From JOPF133 sp052144935 (GTDB taxonomy: Bacteria; Acidobacteriota; Terriglobia; Bryobacterales; Bryobacteraceae), in NCBI GenBank assembly GCA_052144935.1, contig JBKQPR010000291.1, forward strand, positions 1 to 54,287: 54,287 nt of DNA. The letters are read 5' to 3'. Every line of letters starts with the position of its first letter. Within the stretch, counting starts at the first letter, position 1. The notes beneath the pieces are model-generated. The model had not been told where the DNA came from. It did not search any database and saw only the letters and a list, made by a program, of their open reading frames with translations. The position numbers were made by a program, and so were the translations under genes. Below, one piece after another: positions 33,326 through 41,638 of this stretch.

Positions 33326-34479
33326 GAATGGTGATCGCCTCCGCCGGGCACTGGCTCACGATTTCGGTCTTCCCGCGGTCTTCCTCCAAGAACATTCTTC
33401 TGCCATAGTTCGCCGAGGGTGTATTCTTCCAGCCATTCTGAGAGGTCGGAGGAATTAAGCCGTCGGAATGTGGATTCCCCGTTTGTTCGTTCCACAACGA
33501 TTACGTCCTCGGGCGCAAACTCATTGAGCAGCGGGGCGGATTGTGTTGAGATGATGATCTGCTTTGAGATATCGGTGCCGTTCATCAGGTTCCCCAGCAG
33601 CGTGAGGGCATAAGGATGCAAACCAAGCTCAGGCTCATCGAACAGGACGGTCGGCGGCCGCGTGGGTTGAAGGAGGGCGGTCGCCAGGCAGATGAAGCGA
33701 AGCGTGCCATCTGAGAGTTGAATCGCGCGAAACGGGTAGTCTGAATCCCGCTGCAGCCATTCCAGTTGAATCATGTCCGGAGTAGCCGGCATTGGGCGCA
33801 GATTGAAATCGTCGAAGAATGGAGCTGCAAGGCGCACTGCGTCCCGAATCTGTGAATAGCAGCCCGGTGCGGTACTCTGAATGCGATACAGAAACGGTGC
33901 CAGATTGTCCGCGTTGGGGTGAAAGACTATGTTGTCATTGAGCGCGCGTGGGCGCCGTACCGGCGCTGAAAGGCTCGTGTCATGAAAATGGTAAACGACC
34001 CAGCTCGAAACCGCATCGTAGACGTAGCTCGGAATACCGCGCCTTGCACCCCACCTTCCGGGATCGTCCTTTCTATCGTTCAACTTGGCCTCCGGGTGTC
34101 CTGAACCCAAGGAACGGCGGTCGCGGCCCAAGTTACCGTAGAAAACAGTCGCCTCTTCTGAAAACACCAGCCGGTTGTCGGGAGTCGGAACCAGAGAGAA
34201 TTCATAACCGTTCTTGCCGAAGTAAAGCTTTGCAGCGAACTGTGGCGTGATTTTGGGGCCAAGGTACAGGCAGGCATCTGCTCCACCCTCCACCGTGGCG
34301 ACCGCCAGTTGCAAACGCTGTTCCACCATCTCCCGCAGCAGCCTAAAGAAGCTGACAAAGTTGCTCTTACCCGCCCCGTTAGCGCCGATCAGGACGTTCA
34401 AGGCACGAAGCTCGAAGTCTTCCAATTTGCGAATGGACTTGAACCCTTCGATGGTCAGCTTCTTGATAGTGTCTGCCAT
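33322..34479 (-). CDS. RecF/OLD-like AAA family ATPase (AAA_21 type)
   Basis: 385 residues. Walker A GANGAGKSNF (about 32-41); a central lid region (about 60-240) with many aromatic residues (VSSWVVYHFHDTSLSAPV); signature-like QLSDGTLRFICLATALL; Walker B TVLFDEPELGLHPYAL; and IIISTQSAPLLNEF, where Gln stands in the switch-His position. This is the compact SMC-like ATPase family found with nuclease partners in anti-phage systems. ATG 34479 lies 24 bp downstream of the M14 peptidase stop. It starts a three-gene unit with DUF4276 (4-bp overlap) and UPF0158. GC content of the cassette is visibly lower than in the flanking genes, consistent with acquisition. It probably senses a phage or DNA cue and licenses the DUF4276 effector (inference). 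Confidence 0.85.
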   Translation of the reverse strand: MADTIKKLTIEGFKSIRKLEDFELRALNVLIGANGAGKSNFVSFFRLLREMVEQRLQLAVATVEGGADACLYLGPKITPQFAAKLYFGKNGYEFSLVPTPDNRLVFSEEATVFYGNLGRDRRSLGSGHPEAKLNDRKDDPGRWGARRGIPSYVYDAVSSWVVYHFHDTSLSAPVRRPRALNDNIVFHPNADNLAPFLYRIQSTAPGCYSQIRDAVRLAAPFFDDFNLRPMPATPDMIQLEWLQRDSDYPFRAIQLSDGTLRFICLATALLQPTRPPTVLFDEPELGLHPYALTLLGNLMNGTDISKQIIISTQSAPLLNEFAPEDVIVVERTNGESTFRRLNSSDLSEWLEEYTLGELWQKNVLGGRPREDRNREPVPGGGDHHS

Positions 34480-34503
34480 TACCGGCGTCCTAGTCTTATG
34501 GTC

Positions 34504-37500
34504 TCACTGCTTCGCCAGCACCGGCCTCGGCCGTTCCACGCGCCATTGCACCGTCCCCGCGGCTTCGCGCTCGGTTCTCGCGATCCGGAGATCTCCTTCG
34601 GCCAGATACTTCAGGTGCACATAGTCGAAGGCCAGGCCGGCGGAGGCCATCAGCTTCATGTAGTCGCCATGGGCGGTCTCGTCGGGGGCTTCGGTGTAGG
34701 CCGCGTCCCAGGTGACGTCGGAATTCAGGCCGCTCACTCCGCCGCTGCCGGGAGTGGACGCTCCGCCAGCCCCGGCGGCCCCCGCTCCGGCTTCGCCGCC
34801 TGCGCCCGCGCCAGCGCCGGCACCACCGCCGGCGCCGCCCCGGCCAGCGGACCCTTTCAGCGACATATAAATGCGGATGCCGTTCACGATGGGCTGGAAC
34901 ATGTCGCGCGGCTGCCAGCGCTGGCCGAAGCGCTCGTAGCGGGCGTTCATGCGGTCTTCGAGCGGCAACAGGCCCGGCACGCCGCGCTCGGCTTCCACAA
35001 TGCGGTCCTGAATCGCGTAGGCCACCTGCTTGCTGTAAGGATGCTGCTCGTCGCGCAGGTAGCCCATGCTGGTGAACCAGCCGCGCGGAATCCACCAGGC
35101 GCGGCCGGTGTTGGCGCCTTGCCGGCTCTGCACCCAGCCGGTGTACTCCGAAAACGGCTGCACCCACTCGTGCGAGGGATAGCCATGCGGGTTCAAAAAC
35201 GCGTCCGGCAGCCATGCCTCGATCAACTGGCGGCGGGTGCGCGATTCGGGGTAGATCGGGTCGGTCTCGCCTTGCCCCGTGGAAACGTCGGCGCTCAACG
35301 AGCCGTGGTAGCCGGGATGGAGCAGGTTGTCGGGCGTGATCTTATACAGGTCCACGGATAACTGCGCGCCATCGGGATTGGTGATGGGGTGCAGCACCAC
35401 GTTCACTTGCTTGAGCAGGGCGCGCTTGTTGGGATCGGTGAGCAGCTCCTCGGCCAGCCGGCCGATGTGGCTGGTGGAGGAGACTTCGTTGGCGTGCTGC
35501 CGGCCGGAATACACGATGGACGCCTTGAGGGTGGTCTCCTTAGCCCAGGAGCGCAGCAGCGCGGGCGTGGGCAGCGTGAGATCGGCCGCCCAGATGTTCT
35601 CGCCCAGGTAGCTGCGGCCCATCCAGTAGACGTTCACGCCAGGGAACCGGGCGAAGCGCGCCAGGATGGCCGCGTTTTCCGCCGGGCTGATGGGGTCATC
35701 CCACTGCACGATGGGCGCGCCGGGGCCGCCGGCGGCGAGCGGCCTCACATCGGCGATCATGGGGCGCGGCGTGGCGGGCGCGGCGACGGCGAAGGTGGCG
35801 AACTCGCGGGGCGCGGGGCTGTCGGGCTTGGCGTGGAGATCCAGAGGCAGGTCGAACTCCACCGCGATTTGCTTCAGATGCGGGTAGGCCAGCTCGTCCG
35901 GATAGAGGCCGGCGGCGTGCATCTCTTCCAACCAGTGCAACTGGCCGCGCGCTTTGGCCACCGAAAAGATATTGCGGTCCACCTGGTCCTGCCCCTCCAC
36001 CTTGAGCCACTGGTCGTATTGGTGTTCGGCGAAATCGGCGGGCAGCAGCCAGGTGAGCCGTTCCACGCCCTCTTCGCCCGCCTTCACGCGCGCCTGGATG
36101 AGGCGCGGCTGCATCTCGCCAGTGACCGCGGGCAGGTTGCGCTCGCGCTTTTGGTGCTTGCCGTGCCCGTCGGTCCAGGTGAGGCGCACCAGCGGATTGG
36201 CAGCCGGCTTCCCGTAGAACTCTATGTGAACGCGGCCGTCCTTGCCATCTTCGGAGCCGTGCACGATGGGAATGATGCGGCCGGTGTAACTGATGGGGCG
36301 CCCGGCTTCCAGGTCGCCCATCATGCCGAAGAACACGCCCGTGGAGTAGAAGGTGTCCTCCTGCAGGGCCTCCAGCGAGGAGATGCGCTCTTTGTCGAGA
36401 TCCAGGCTGTAGTCGGGCTCGCTCATGTGGATATCCAGCGTGAGGGTGTCGAAGGGCGGCGCGAATTCGGGGCGCAGATCGCCGTGGGCCTGCGCCATGA
36501 TGAACTGGTAGATCCTCGGCAGAGTTTTGGTCTGGTAGTGGTCCCAGAACTCTTCGATGTCGGTCTTGACGCGCTCATCCAGGAGCGGCTTGCCGGCGGC
36601 CTCCAAGTGCACCCAGCCGGTATTCACCTGCACCTGCTCGTAGCGCGGAATCACGCCGCTATAGGGCTGCATTACGGTGGCCACCTTGAACTCGCGGGTG
36701 AGGATTTCTTTATCGGCGGCGTCGAAGGCGTGGACGCGGTAAGTGGGTCCAGCCGGGGGCGGCTCTTCGATCTGGCTGAGGGTCACGTTGGCGAGCGGCA
36801 GGTTGAGCTTGCGCGCGAGCATCTCGTCCACCGGGTAAAGTTCCTGTACCCAGCGCGCTTCCGACTGCATGGCGCGGATGCCGGTGGGGTCGATATTCTT
36901 GGCGAAGTCGATCGAGATGCGGCGCACCGGCTTTCCGGCCAGCACGGGGGCGATCTCGTCCATCAGCCAGCTTAAGCCCTGCTTGTAAGCGCAAAGCACT
37001 TCGACGGTCAAATGTTTCGGATCGGCGCCGGCCTCGACGAGCGCCTGTTCCAACTGTGCCTGCAGCTTGCGGCGCTCCTCGGGGCCTTCGCTGACGCGCG
37101 CCACCAGCTTGACCGGCTGGCCGGCCGGGAGCTTCGCAGCGCCTCGGCGCACGGCGTCCAGCAAACGGCGGCCTTCCCAGGGGATCACGATGTCTTCCGC
37201 GAAATCGGGTGCGGCCTGATGGAACGCCGCCTGGGGAGCGCGGAAGTGCAGGTCGGGGTTCTGCGCGCAGCAACGCGTTCCCGCGTGCAGGCTGGCGGCT
37301 GCGACCGTAGCGGTGGTGTGCAGGCGCTCCTCCACCAAGTCCTTCACGACGCCGCCCAGGCGCGCGCCGGCCACATCCACGTACACCTCGGCCTTCACGT
37401 TCTCGATGCCGGCGCAGTCGATGGTCTTGGTCCATTGGTCGAGATGATAGAGCGCGGCGGCGGCCTGTCCGGCGCTGGAGCGGAGGGAGAAGAAGCGATG

Positions 37501-38943
37501 CAGATCGTAGCGGATCTCTTCGAGCGAGAGGCGCTGTTTGCCCTGTTCCCAGAGGTTCGGGAAATGGTGGGCCAGCAGGTAGAGCGCGGCGGCGGCGCCG
37601 GGGCCCTCGCCGCGCGTGAGGATGGCGGCGCGTCGGCCAAAGGCGTCGTCCACCACGCGCAGCTCGCCCTCGCCGGCGGCCAGGGCGGTTTCCGATTGCG
37701 CGGCGGCGGTGTCGTTGGCGCGCAGCTTTGATTCGGCTTCGCGCGCCAGCGGGGCGTCGCCGGCCAGCACCGCCTGGGTACGGACATCAGCGGCGGATGC
37801 CGCTTCAATCGGGCTGGCCAAGGGCAAGCTGATGCCGGTGGTTTCCAGTCCCATGCGCGCGGCCAGGTTGGCCATGGCGATGCCGGCTGTACCGGCGGGC
37901 ACGTAGAGATGCGCGTTCAGCGTGGAAGGCACCGGCATGCGCGCGGCGCCGGTGAAGAGGCCGCGGCTGGTATAGAGGGTGGCCAGGTCGAGGTGCGTGG
38001 GTGCAGCGCCGGCGGCTGCGGCGGTGTCGGGCGCGGCGGCTGCGCCGGCCCCAGCGCCCGCGCCGCCCGCGCCGCTTGGGACGTTGGCTTCGGGTTTGGA
38101 ACTAGTGGCCGAGACCGCGGTGTCGCCGGTATAGACCACCAGCCCATGAACGGCAGCTAGTGGCCCGGTGGCCAGCGCGGCTTCGAGCGACGACATGGGA
38201 ACCGCCGTGGTGCTGCGCAGGAAAGCGCGATGGATGCCGGTCTTGCCGCGCAGGTAGCTGACGGCCGTGAGCTCAATGGTGGCGCCAGGTGCGTCGGTGC
38301 CAAGAGCGGCGCGCAGAGCGGCGGGAATGGCGGCGAGCTTTTCGCCGGGCACGCGCCACTGGTACGGCGCGCGCGCCGAATAGCCCTCGGCGGCGGCCAG
38401 CAGCGCCTCGTCGCTCGCGCCGATCACCGCCAGGTTGGCGCCTTGGGCGACCACCGCGCCTTCGTCCTTTTCAAGTTGCGCGCCGAGCGGATCGGTGGCG
38501 GCGCGGCCCACCAGGATGCGCGGGTTACCCTCGGGCCGGTTGACCACCAGAGGCGGCGTGAGCCCGGTGGTGCCGTAGCCCAGGCGGGCGGCGAAATCGG
38601 CGGCCGCGGCGTTCTCACTGGCGGTGGGGTTTTCGGTCACCACGATCTTTCCGTTGATGAAATCGGCCAAGCCGTCGCCGTTGGTGTCGGCCAGCATCCA
38701 GCCGGTGGCGAAGGCGTCGGCCAGGGGACCGTCCGGCGCGGCCGGCGCAAGCTCCGCGTGTGGCGCGGCCGGCGCAAGCTGCGCGCGTGGCGCGGCCGGC
38801 GCGACCTGCGCGCGTGGCGCGGCCGGCGCAAGCTGTGCGCGTGGCGCGGCCGGCGCAAGCTGCGAGCGAAGAGCCATGGCGCCGGCCAGTGCCAGAACCG
38901 CGGCGCAGGCAATCGGAGCGAGAGAGGCGCGAGAAGAGGGCAT
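34504..38943 (-). CDS. Very long exported M14-family zinc carboxypeptidase
   Basis: 1479 residues from ATG 38943 (AGGA eight bases upstream). Signal peptide (ASLAPIACAAVLALAGAMAL), then five tandem 9-residue units (QLAPAAPRA type). A long N-terminal region of about 1000 residues follows, with SxD/LxAAxL-rich and beta segments. The peptidase domain has a first zinc motif, RQHANEVSST (HxxE, near residue 1150), and a likely third ligand in NPHGYPSHEW (near 1255). Near the C-terminus lies a Gly/Ala-rich linker (about 1360-1390), then an ending related to the remnant at 31906. M14 enzymes remove C-terminal residues or cut peptidoglycan-type peptides; most are 300-900 residues, so this one is unusually long. 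It is divergent from the DUF1028 gene with only 53 bp between starts. The N-terminal part is unassigned. Confidence 0.8.
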   Translation of the reverse strand: MPSSRASLAPIACAAVLALAGAMALRSQLAPAAPRAQLAPAAPRAQVAPAAPRAQLAPAAPHAELAPAAPDGPLADAFATGWMLADTNGDGLADFINGKIVVTENPTASENAAAADFAARLGYGTTGLTPPLVVNRPEGNPRILVGRAATDPLGAQLEKDEGAVVAQGANLAVIGASDEALLAAAEGYSARAPYQWRVPGEKLAAIPAALRAALGTDAPGATIELTAVSYLRGKTGIHRAFLRSTTAVPMSSLEAALATGPLAAVHGLVVYTGDTAVSATSSKPEANVPSGAGGAGAGAGAAAAPDTAAAAGAAPTHLDLATLYTSRGLFTGAARMPVPSTLNAHLYVPAGTAGIAMANLAARMGLETTGISLPLASPIEAASAADVRTQAVLAGDAPLAREAESKLRANDTAAAQSETALAAGEGELRVVDDAFGRRAAILTRGEGPGAAAALYLLAHHFPNLWEQGKQRLSLEEIRYDLHRFFSLRSSAGQAAAALYHLDQWTKTIDCAGIENVKAEVYVDVAGARLGGVVKDLVEERLHTTATVAAASLHAGTRCCAQNPDLHFRAPQAAFHQAAPDFAEDIVIPWEGRRLLDAVRRGAAKLPAGQPVKLVARVSEGPEERRKLQAQLEQALVEAGADPKHLTVEVLCAYKQGLSWLMDEIAPVLAGKPVRRISIDFAKNIDPTGIRAMQSEARWVQELYPVDEMLARKLNLPLANVTLSQIEEPPPAGPTYRVHAFDAADKEILTREFKVATVMQPYSGVIPRYEQVQVNTGWVHLEAAGKPLLDERVKTDIEEFWDHYQTKTLPRIYQFIMAQAHGDLRPEFAPPFDTLTLDIHMSEPDYSLDLDKERISSLEALQEDTFYSTGVFFGMMGDLEAGRPISYTGRIIPIVHGSEDGKDGRVHIEFYGKPAANPLVRLTWTDGHGKHQKRERNLPAVTGEMQPRLIQARVKAGEEGVERLTWLLPADFAEHQYDQWLKVEGQDQVDRNIFSVAKARGQLHWLEEMHAAGLYPDELAYPHLKQIAVEFDLPLDLHAKPDSPAPREFATFAVAAPATPRPMIADVRPLAAGGPGAPIVQWDDPISPAENAAILARFARFPGVNVYWMGRSYLGENIWAADLTLPTPALLRSWAKETTLKASIVYSGRQHANEVSSTSHIGRLAEELLTDPNKRALLKQVNVVLHPITNPDGAQLSVDLYKITPDNLLHPGYHGSLSADVSTGQGETDPIYPESRTRRQLIEAWLPDAFLNPHGYPSHEWVQPFSEYTGWVQSRQGANTGRAWWIPRGWFTSMGYLRDEQHPYSKQVAYAIQDRIVEAERGVPGLLPLEDRMNARYERFGQRWQPRDMFQPIVNGIRIYMSLKGSAGRGGAGGGAGAGAGAGGEAGAGAAGAGGASTPGSGGVSGLNSDVTWDAAYTEAPDETAHGDYMKLMASAGLAFDYVHLKYLAEGDLRIARTEREAAGTVQWRVERPRPVLAKQ
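38735..38869 (-). repeat. 27-bp tandem repeat, five copies, coding
   Basis: Units begin at 38735, 38762, 38789, 38816 and 38843, an exact 27-bp period (core GGCGCGGCCGGCGCAAGCTG). They encode (Q/E/V)LAPAAP(R/H)A just behind the signal peptide of the M14 peptidase. A Pro/Ala-rich spacer of variable length, prone to copy-number change. Confidence 0.85.
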
Positions 38944-38996
38944 GCAGTTTATCCTACATCGGTCCACCACAATCCTGGCGCGCGGTATAACGGTTT

Positions 38997-40034
38997 ATGA
39001 CCCAATTTGCCTTCCTTCTGCTGCTTTCCGCGGCGGCCCTTCCGGCGGCCGACGTGAACACCTTTTCCATCGTGGCCTACGATCCGGTCACCGGCGATTG
39101 GGGCGTCACCGTGGCGTCGCGGTATTTTTCGGTGGGCGCAGTGGTGCCATGGGCCGAAGCCGGCGTGGGCTGCATCGCCACGCAGGCCAATGTCAACGTG
39201 GGCTACGGGCCGCGCGGGCTGGAACTGCTGCGGCAGGGTCTCAGCGCCAAGGAGGTGCTGGCAAAGCTGCTGGCCGAAGACAAGTTTCCGCCCACCGACG
39301 GCCGCCAGGTGGCCATCATCGATGGCAAGGGCAACATCGCCACGTACACCGGGCCGAATGCTCCCAACTGGGCCGGCGACCGGCAAGGCAAGACGTGGTC
39401 GGCGCAGGGCAACATCCTGGTGGGGCCGCAGGTGCCCGAGGCCATGGGACGCGCCTTCGAAGCCACCGAGGGCGAGCTGGCCGAGAAGCTCTACGGCGCG
39501 CTGAAGGCCGGCGACGATGCGGGCGGCGATTCGCGCGGCAAGCAGTCGGCGTCCATGCTGGTGGTGCGGAAGGGCGGCGGGCGTAACATCAATAACGACC
39601 GGTACATTTATATCAACGTCGACGACAGCCCCGCGCCCATCCCCGAGCTGCGGCGCCTGCTGGACATCAACCTGGGGCTGCTGTGGCAGGAAAAAGCCGG
39701 CCGGCTGCGGCAAGAGGGCAAGCCGAAGGAGGCCCGCGACGCCACCGAGAAAGTGACGCGCTACATGCCCTCGGGGAATGCGTTCGTGAGTCTGGGGATC
39801 GCGGATTACGGACTGGGGGATAAGACGGCGGCGCTGGCGGATTTCCGGAAAGCCATCGAGCTGGACCCGAGTGTGCGGAGGCAGTTCGAGGCGCAACCGG
39901 CGGCGGCGAATACAACGGCGGGCGCAGCGACAGGCGCTGCGACAAACGCGGCGGCAGGCGGACGGGGCGGGCAGCGGCTGCGCGCCATACTGGAGGACAA
40001 GGAGTTTCTAAAGCAGCTTTTGCAGGAACGGTAG
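38997..40034 (+). CDS. DUF1028 (Ntn-hydrolase-like) exported protein with TPR-like tail
   Basis: 345 residues. Signal peptide MTQFAFLLLLSAAALPAA; the mature protein begins DVNTFSIVAYDPVTGDWGVT, the N-terminal strand of the DUF1028 Ntn-hydrolase-like fold. GVGCIATQANVNVGYGPRGL, FPPTDGRQVAIIDGKGNIAT and QGNILVGPQVPEAM follow. GDSRGKQSASMLVVRKGGG (about 175-195) and YINVDDSPAPIPEL are the diagnostic end of the domain. Residues 225-345 form the usual TPR-like extension, with an Ala/Thr-rich linker (about 305-325) and LRAILEDKEFLKQLLQER. The family is suspected to have peptidase or amidase activity; it sits next to a peptidase gene, divergently transcribed. The linker-coding DNA is partly repeated at 41308-41378. 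Confidence 0.85.
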   Translation: MTQFAFLLLLSAAALPAADVNTFSIVAYDPVTGDWGVTVASRYFSVGAVVPWAEAGVGCIATQANVNVGYGPRGLELLRQGLSAKEVLAKLLAEDKFPPTDGRQVAIIDGKGNIATYTGPNAPNWAGDRQGKTWSAQGNILVGPQVPEAMGRAFEATEGELAEKLYGALKAGDDAGGDSRGKQSASMLVVRKGGGRNINNDRYIYINVDDSPAPIPELRRLLDINLGLLWQEKAGRLRQEGKPKEARDATEKVTRYMPSGNAFVSLGIADYGLGDKTAALADFRKAIELDPSVRRQFEAQPAAANTTAGAATGAATNAAAGGRGGQRLRAILEDKEFLKQLLQER

Positions 40035-40090
40035 AGGCGCGCGCGGGTGCAGCCGCTAGCAGAGCGTCAGGCAGGCTGAAGCGCTTACCC

Positions 40091-40519
40091 TCACTTGAAA
40101 CGCAGGTCGTGCTTTTGGCCTGCCTTCGGTGCCGTGATCGCGTGCGCCGTGTGGGCCGCCGACGGGTGGTTCACCTTCGAGGGCCGCCCCTCCTGCTGAA
40201 TTCGCCGATGCGCCTCCTCCCAGGAAGGAAGTTCCGCGCCAGCCTGCGCCCAGTGAACCAGAGCGGCTTCGTCGCACCACTGAAGCAGGCTTCGCATGGT
40301 CGGCCCGTGGGGTTTCCCATGCATGAATGCCTTCATCGAGCCCTCGGACGACCAGCTCGTGGCGGTCCAAAACGTGTTCCAGCGATCCTGCAGCAGTTTG
40401 ACCTCGAGGTGGCCTTCGGCCCTGGCAGCTTGCCGGGCAATTCGCAGCGTCTGAACAAGGAATGCGGGCAAATACCGCCACGACCGGACGCGCAAACGCG
40501 TAATGGAGACGAATGGCAT
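40091..40519 (-). CDS. Antibiotic biosynthesis monooxygenase-like (dimeric alpha/beta barrel) protein
   Basis: 142 residues from ATG 40519 (AGGGA five bases upstream). MPFVSITRLRVRSWRYLPAF, TFWTATSWSSEGSMKAFMHG, PHGPTMRSLLQWCDEAALVH and PSWEEAHRRIQQEGRPSKVN match small ferredoxin-like proteins of the ABM/spheroidene-monooxygenase-like type, in which a heme- or quinone-binding barrel forms a dimer. The reaction is unknown here. The gene lies 38 bp downstream of the CopG antitoxin on the same strand. Longer open frames through here (to 40780) start inside the antitoxin gene and are rejected. Confidence 0.65.
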   Translation of the reverse strand: MPFVSITRLRVRSWRYLPAFLVQTLRIARQAARAEGHLEVKLLQDRWNTFWTATSWSSEGSMKAFMHGKPHGPTMRSLLQWCDEAALVHWAQAGAELPSWEEAHRRIQQEGRPSKVNHPSAAHTAHAITAPKAGQKHDLRFK

Positions 40520-40557
40520 CGGTTCCCTCTCTCGCCAGAATACCTGGTTGCGACAGG

Positions 40558-40878
40558 TCAGGCGTGCTTCGCTTCCCGGCGGATCCCCTCGGCAATCCAC
40601 ATCCGGAGTTGTGTCTGGTAGCCTACCGACTTGGCCGCCGCGATGTGCTTCGCCGCGGCGATCTGCTCGGGCGCCAGGCGAAGCGAGATCGGAGACTTTG
40701 CACGGGCGTGGCGGCTGCGAATCTTCTTTGCCAGCGCGGGTGACGGTTTGGCCGGAGGGGCCTCGGGCAATCGGTCCCACACACCTGCGACGGAGTGGCT
40801 CTCGAAATAGTCCGCGGCCTCCCGGCCGGACTGAAACTTCGGCAACGGCGACTTTGCGGGAGAGAGTCTCTTCTTCAT
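40558..40878 (-). CDS. BrnA/CopG-type antitoxin (ribbon-helix-helix)
   Basis: 106 residues from ATG 40878, with AGGTGG six bases upstream; GTG 40887 is an alternative. An N-terminal toxin-binding part (FQSGREAADYFESHSVAGVW) is followed by SPISLRLAPEQIAAAKHIAA and AKSVGYQTQLRMWIAEGIRR. This is the ribbon-helix-helix of CopG/BrnA antitoxins, which bind the toxin and repress their own operon. It immediately follows a BrnT-like toxin gene in the usual toxin-antitoxin order, but that gene is broken. The frame here is intact. Confidence 0.8.
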   Translation of the reverse strand: MKKRLSPAKSPLPKFQSGREAADYFESHSVAGVWDRLPEAPPAKPSPALAKKIRSRHARAKSPISLRLAPEQIAAAKHIAAAKSVGYQTQLRMWIAEGIRREAKHA

Positions 40879-40887
40879 ATCATCCAC

Positions 40888-41150
40888 CTACTTGCGGCGA
40901 AATAGCCGCCGTTCACCCGCCTCCGGGTTCCGGGCCGTGATCACTCTCACCAGGACCTCCGGGCAAGCGCCGAAACACAACGAAAGCCAGGCGGCCGTCC
41001 AGCGTCTCGCCCAAAGCGATGTAAAGCCTCCGGCGCGTTCGCCTGATCTTGTGGTCGCCAGCGAAGACTTCCTCCACCTCTTCCGGTGTGAACTCAGCTT
41101 CTCGATATGAAAGATGTTGTCATGTCCCACTCAAAGCCGGCAATGACCAC
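40888..41150 (-). pseudogene. Decayed BrnT-family toxin
   Basis: Family sequence can be read only by changing frame three times: VVIAGFEWD (from GTG 41150), HDNIFHIEKLSS, then FTPEEVEEVFAGDHKIRRTR and RLYIALGETLDGRLAFVVFR, and finally VLVRVITARNPEAGERRLFR to TAG 40890-40888. BrnT is a small RNase-like toxin of about 90 residues with exactly this order (FEWD ... TPEEVEEVF ... RVITAR). Its stop abuts the antitoxin start region. Three indels in 260 bp would abolish the toxin. Confidence 0.75.
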
Positions 41151-41307
41151 CTGCTTATCGTAGCAGGTTGTATATACGAGTCGCTACAAAGGAGGCATAG
41201 ATTCCACCCGGCCGTACTGGGATCGGACAAAATCCTGCCGAGAACTTCATGCAAATCGCGCGTGAGCATCTCGCGCAGCAGTCCATGCCGCGCGGAAACG
41301 GCAGCTA

Positions 41308-41378
41308 GAGGCGCAACCGGCGGCGGCGAACGCAACGGCGGGCGCTGCGACAAGGCCGGTGGCCGGCGGACGGGGCGT
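41308..41378. repeat. Partial copy of the DUF1028 linker sequence
   Basis: GAGGCGCAACCGGCGGCGGC (41309 on) and the following ~50 bp to GGCGGACGGGGCG repeat 39888-39969 of the DUF1028 gene with substitutions and a 12-bp gap, in the same orientation. It is a duplicated or transferred scrap in non-coding DNA. The remaining stretch to 41588 has no gene; CCGGCAC T GTGCCGG at 41543-41557 is a perfect short palindrome. Confidence 0.65.
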
Positions 41379-41638
41379 TATCACGAGGGCGGTTCGACCG
41401 TGGCTGACCCTTTCCGGCATGGGCGCTCGACGGCCAAACGGCTTTGCGGCGCATCGCGGGACCGAAGCGGGATTGCCGTTCGCCATCGAGGTTGATGGGT
41501 TGATACCTCCGGGCCGCCGCCTTGAACCCAACCGGCAAGCCGCCGGCACTGTGCCGGACTGCCGGCACGGCCGGAAAGAATTACGTCATGCCAGAGCATT
41601 ACACCATGCGATATTGGTATTGGGCTCGGGAAATAACT

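Noticed and set aside
35389..36975. Plus-strand open frame of 528 codons
   Set aside because: Antisense to the M14 peptidase gene, rich in His/Gly/Arg, no recognisable protein.
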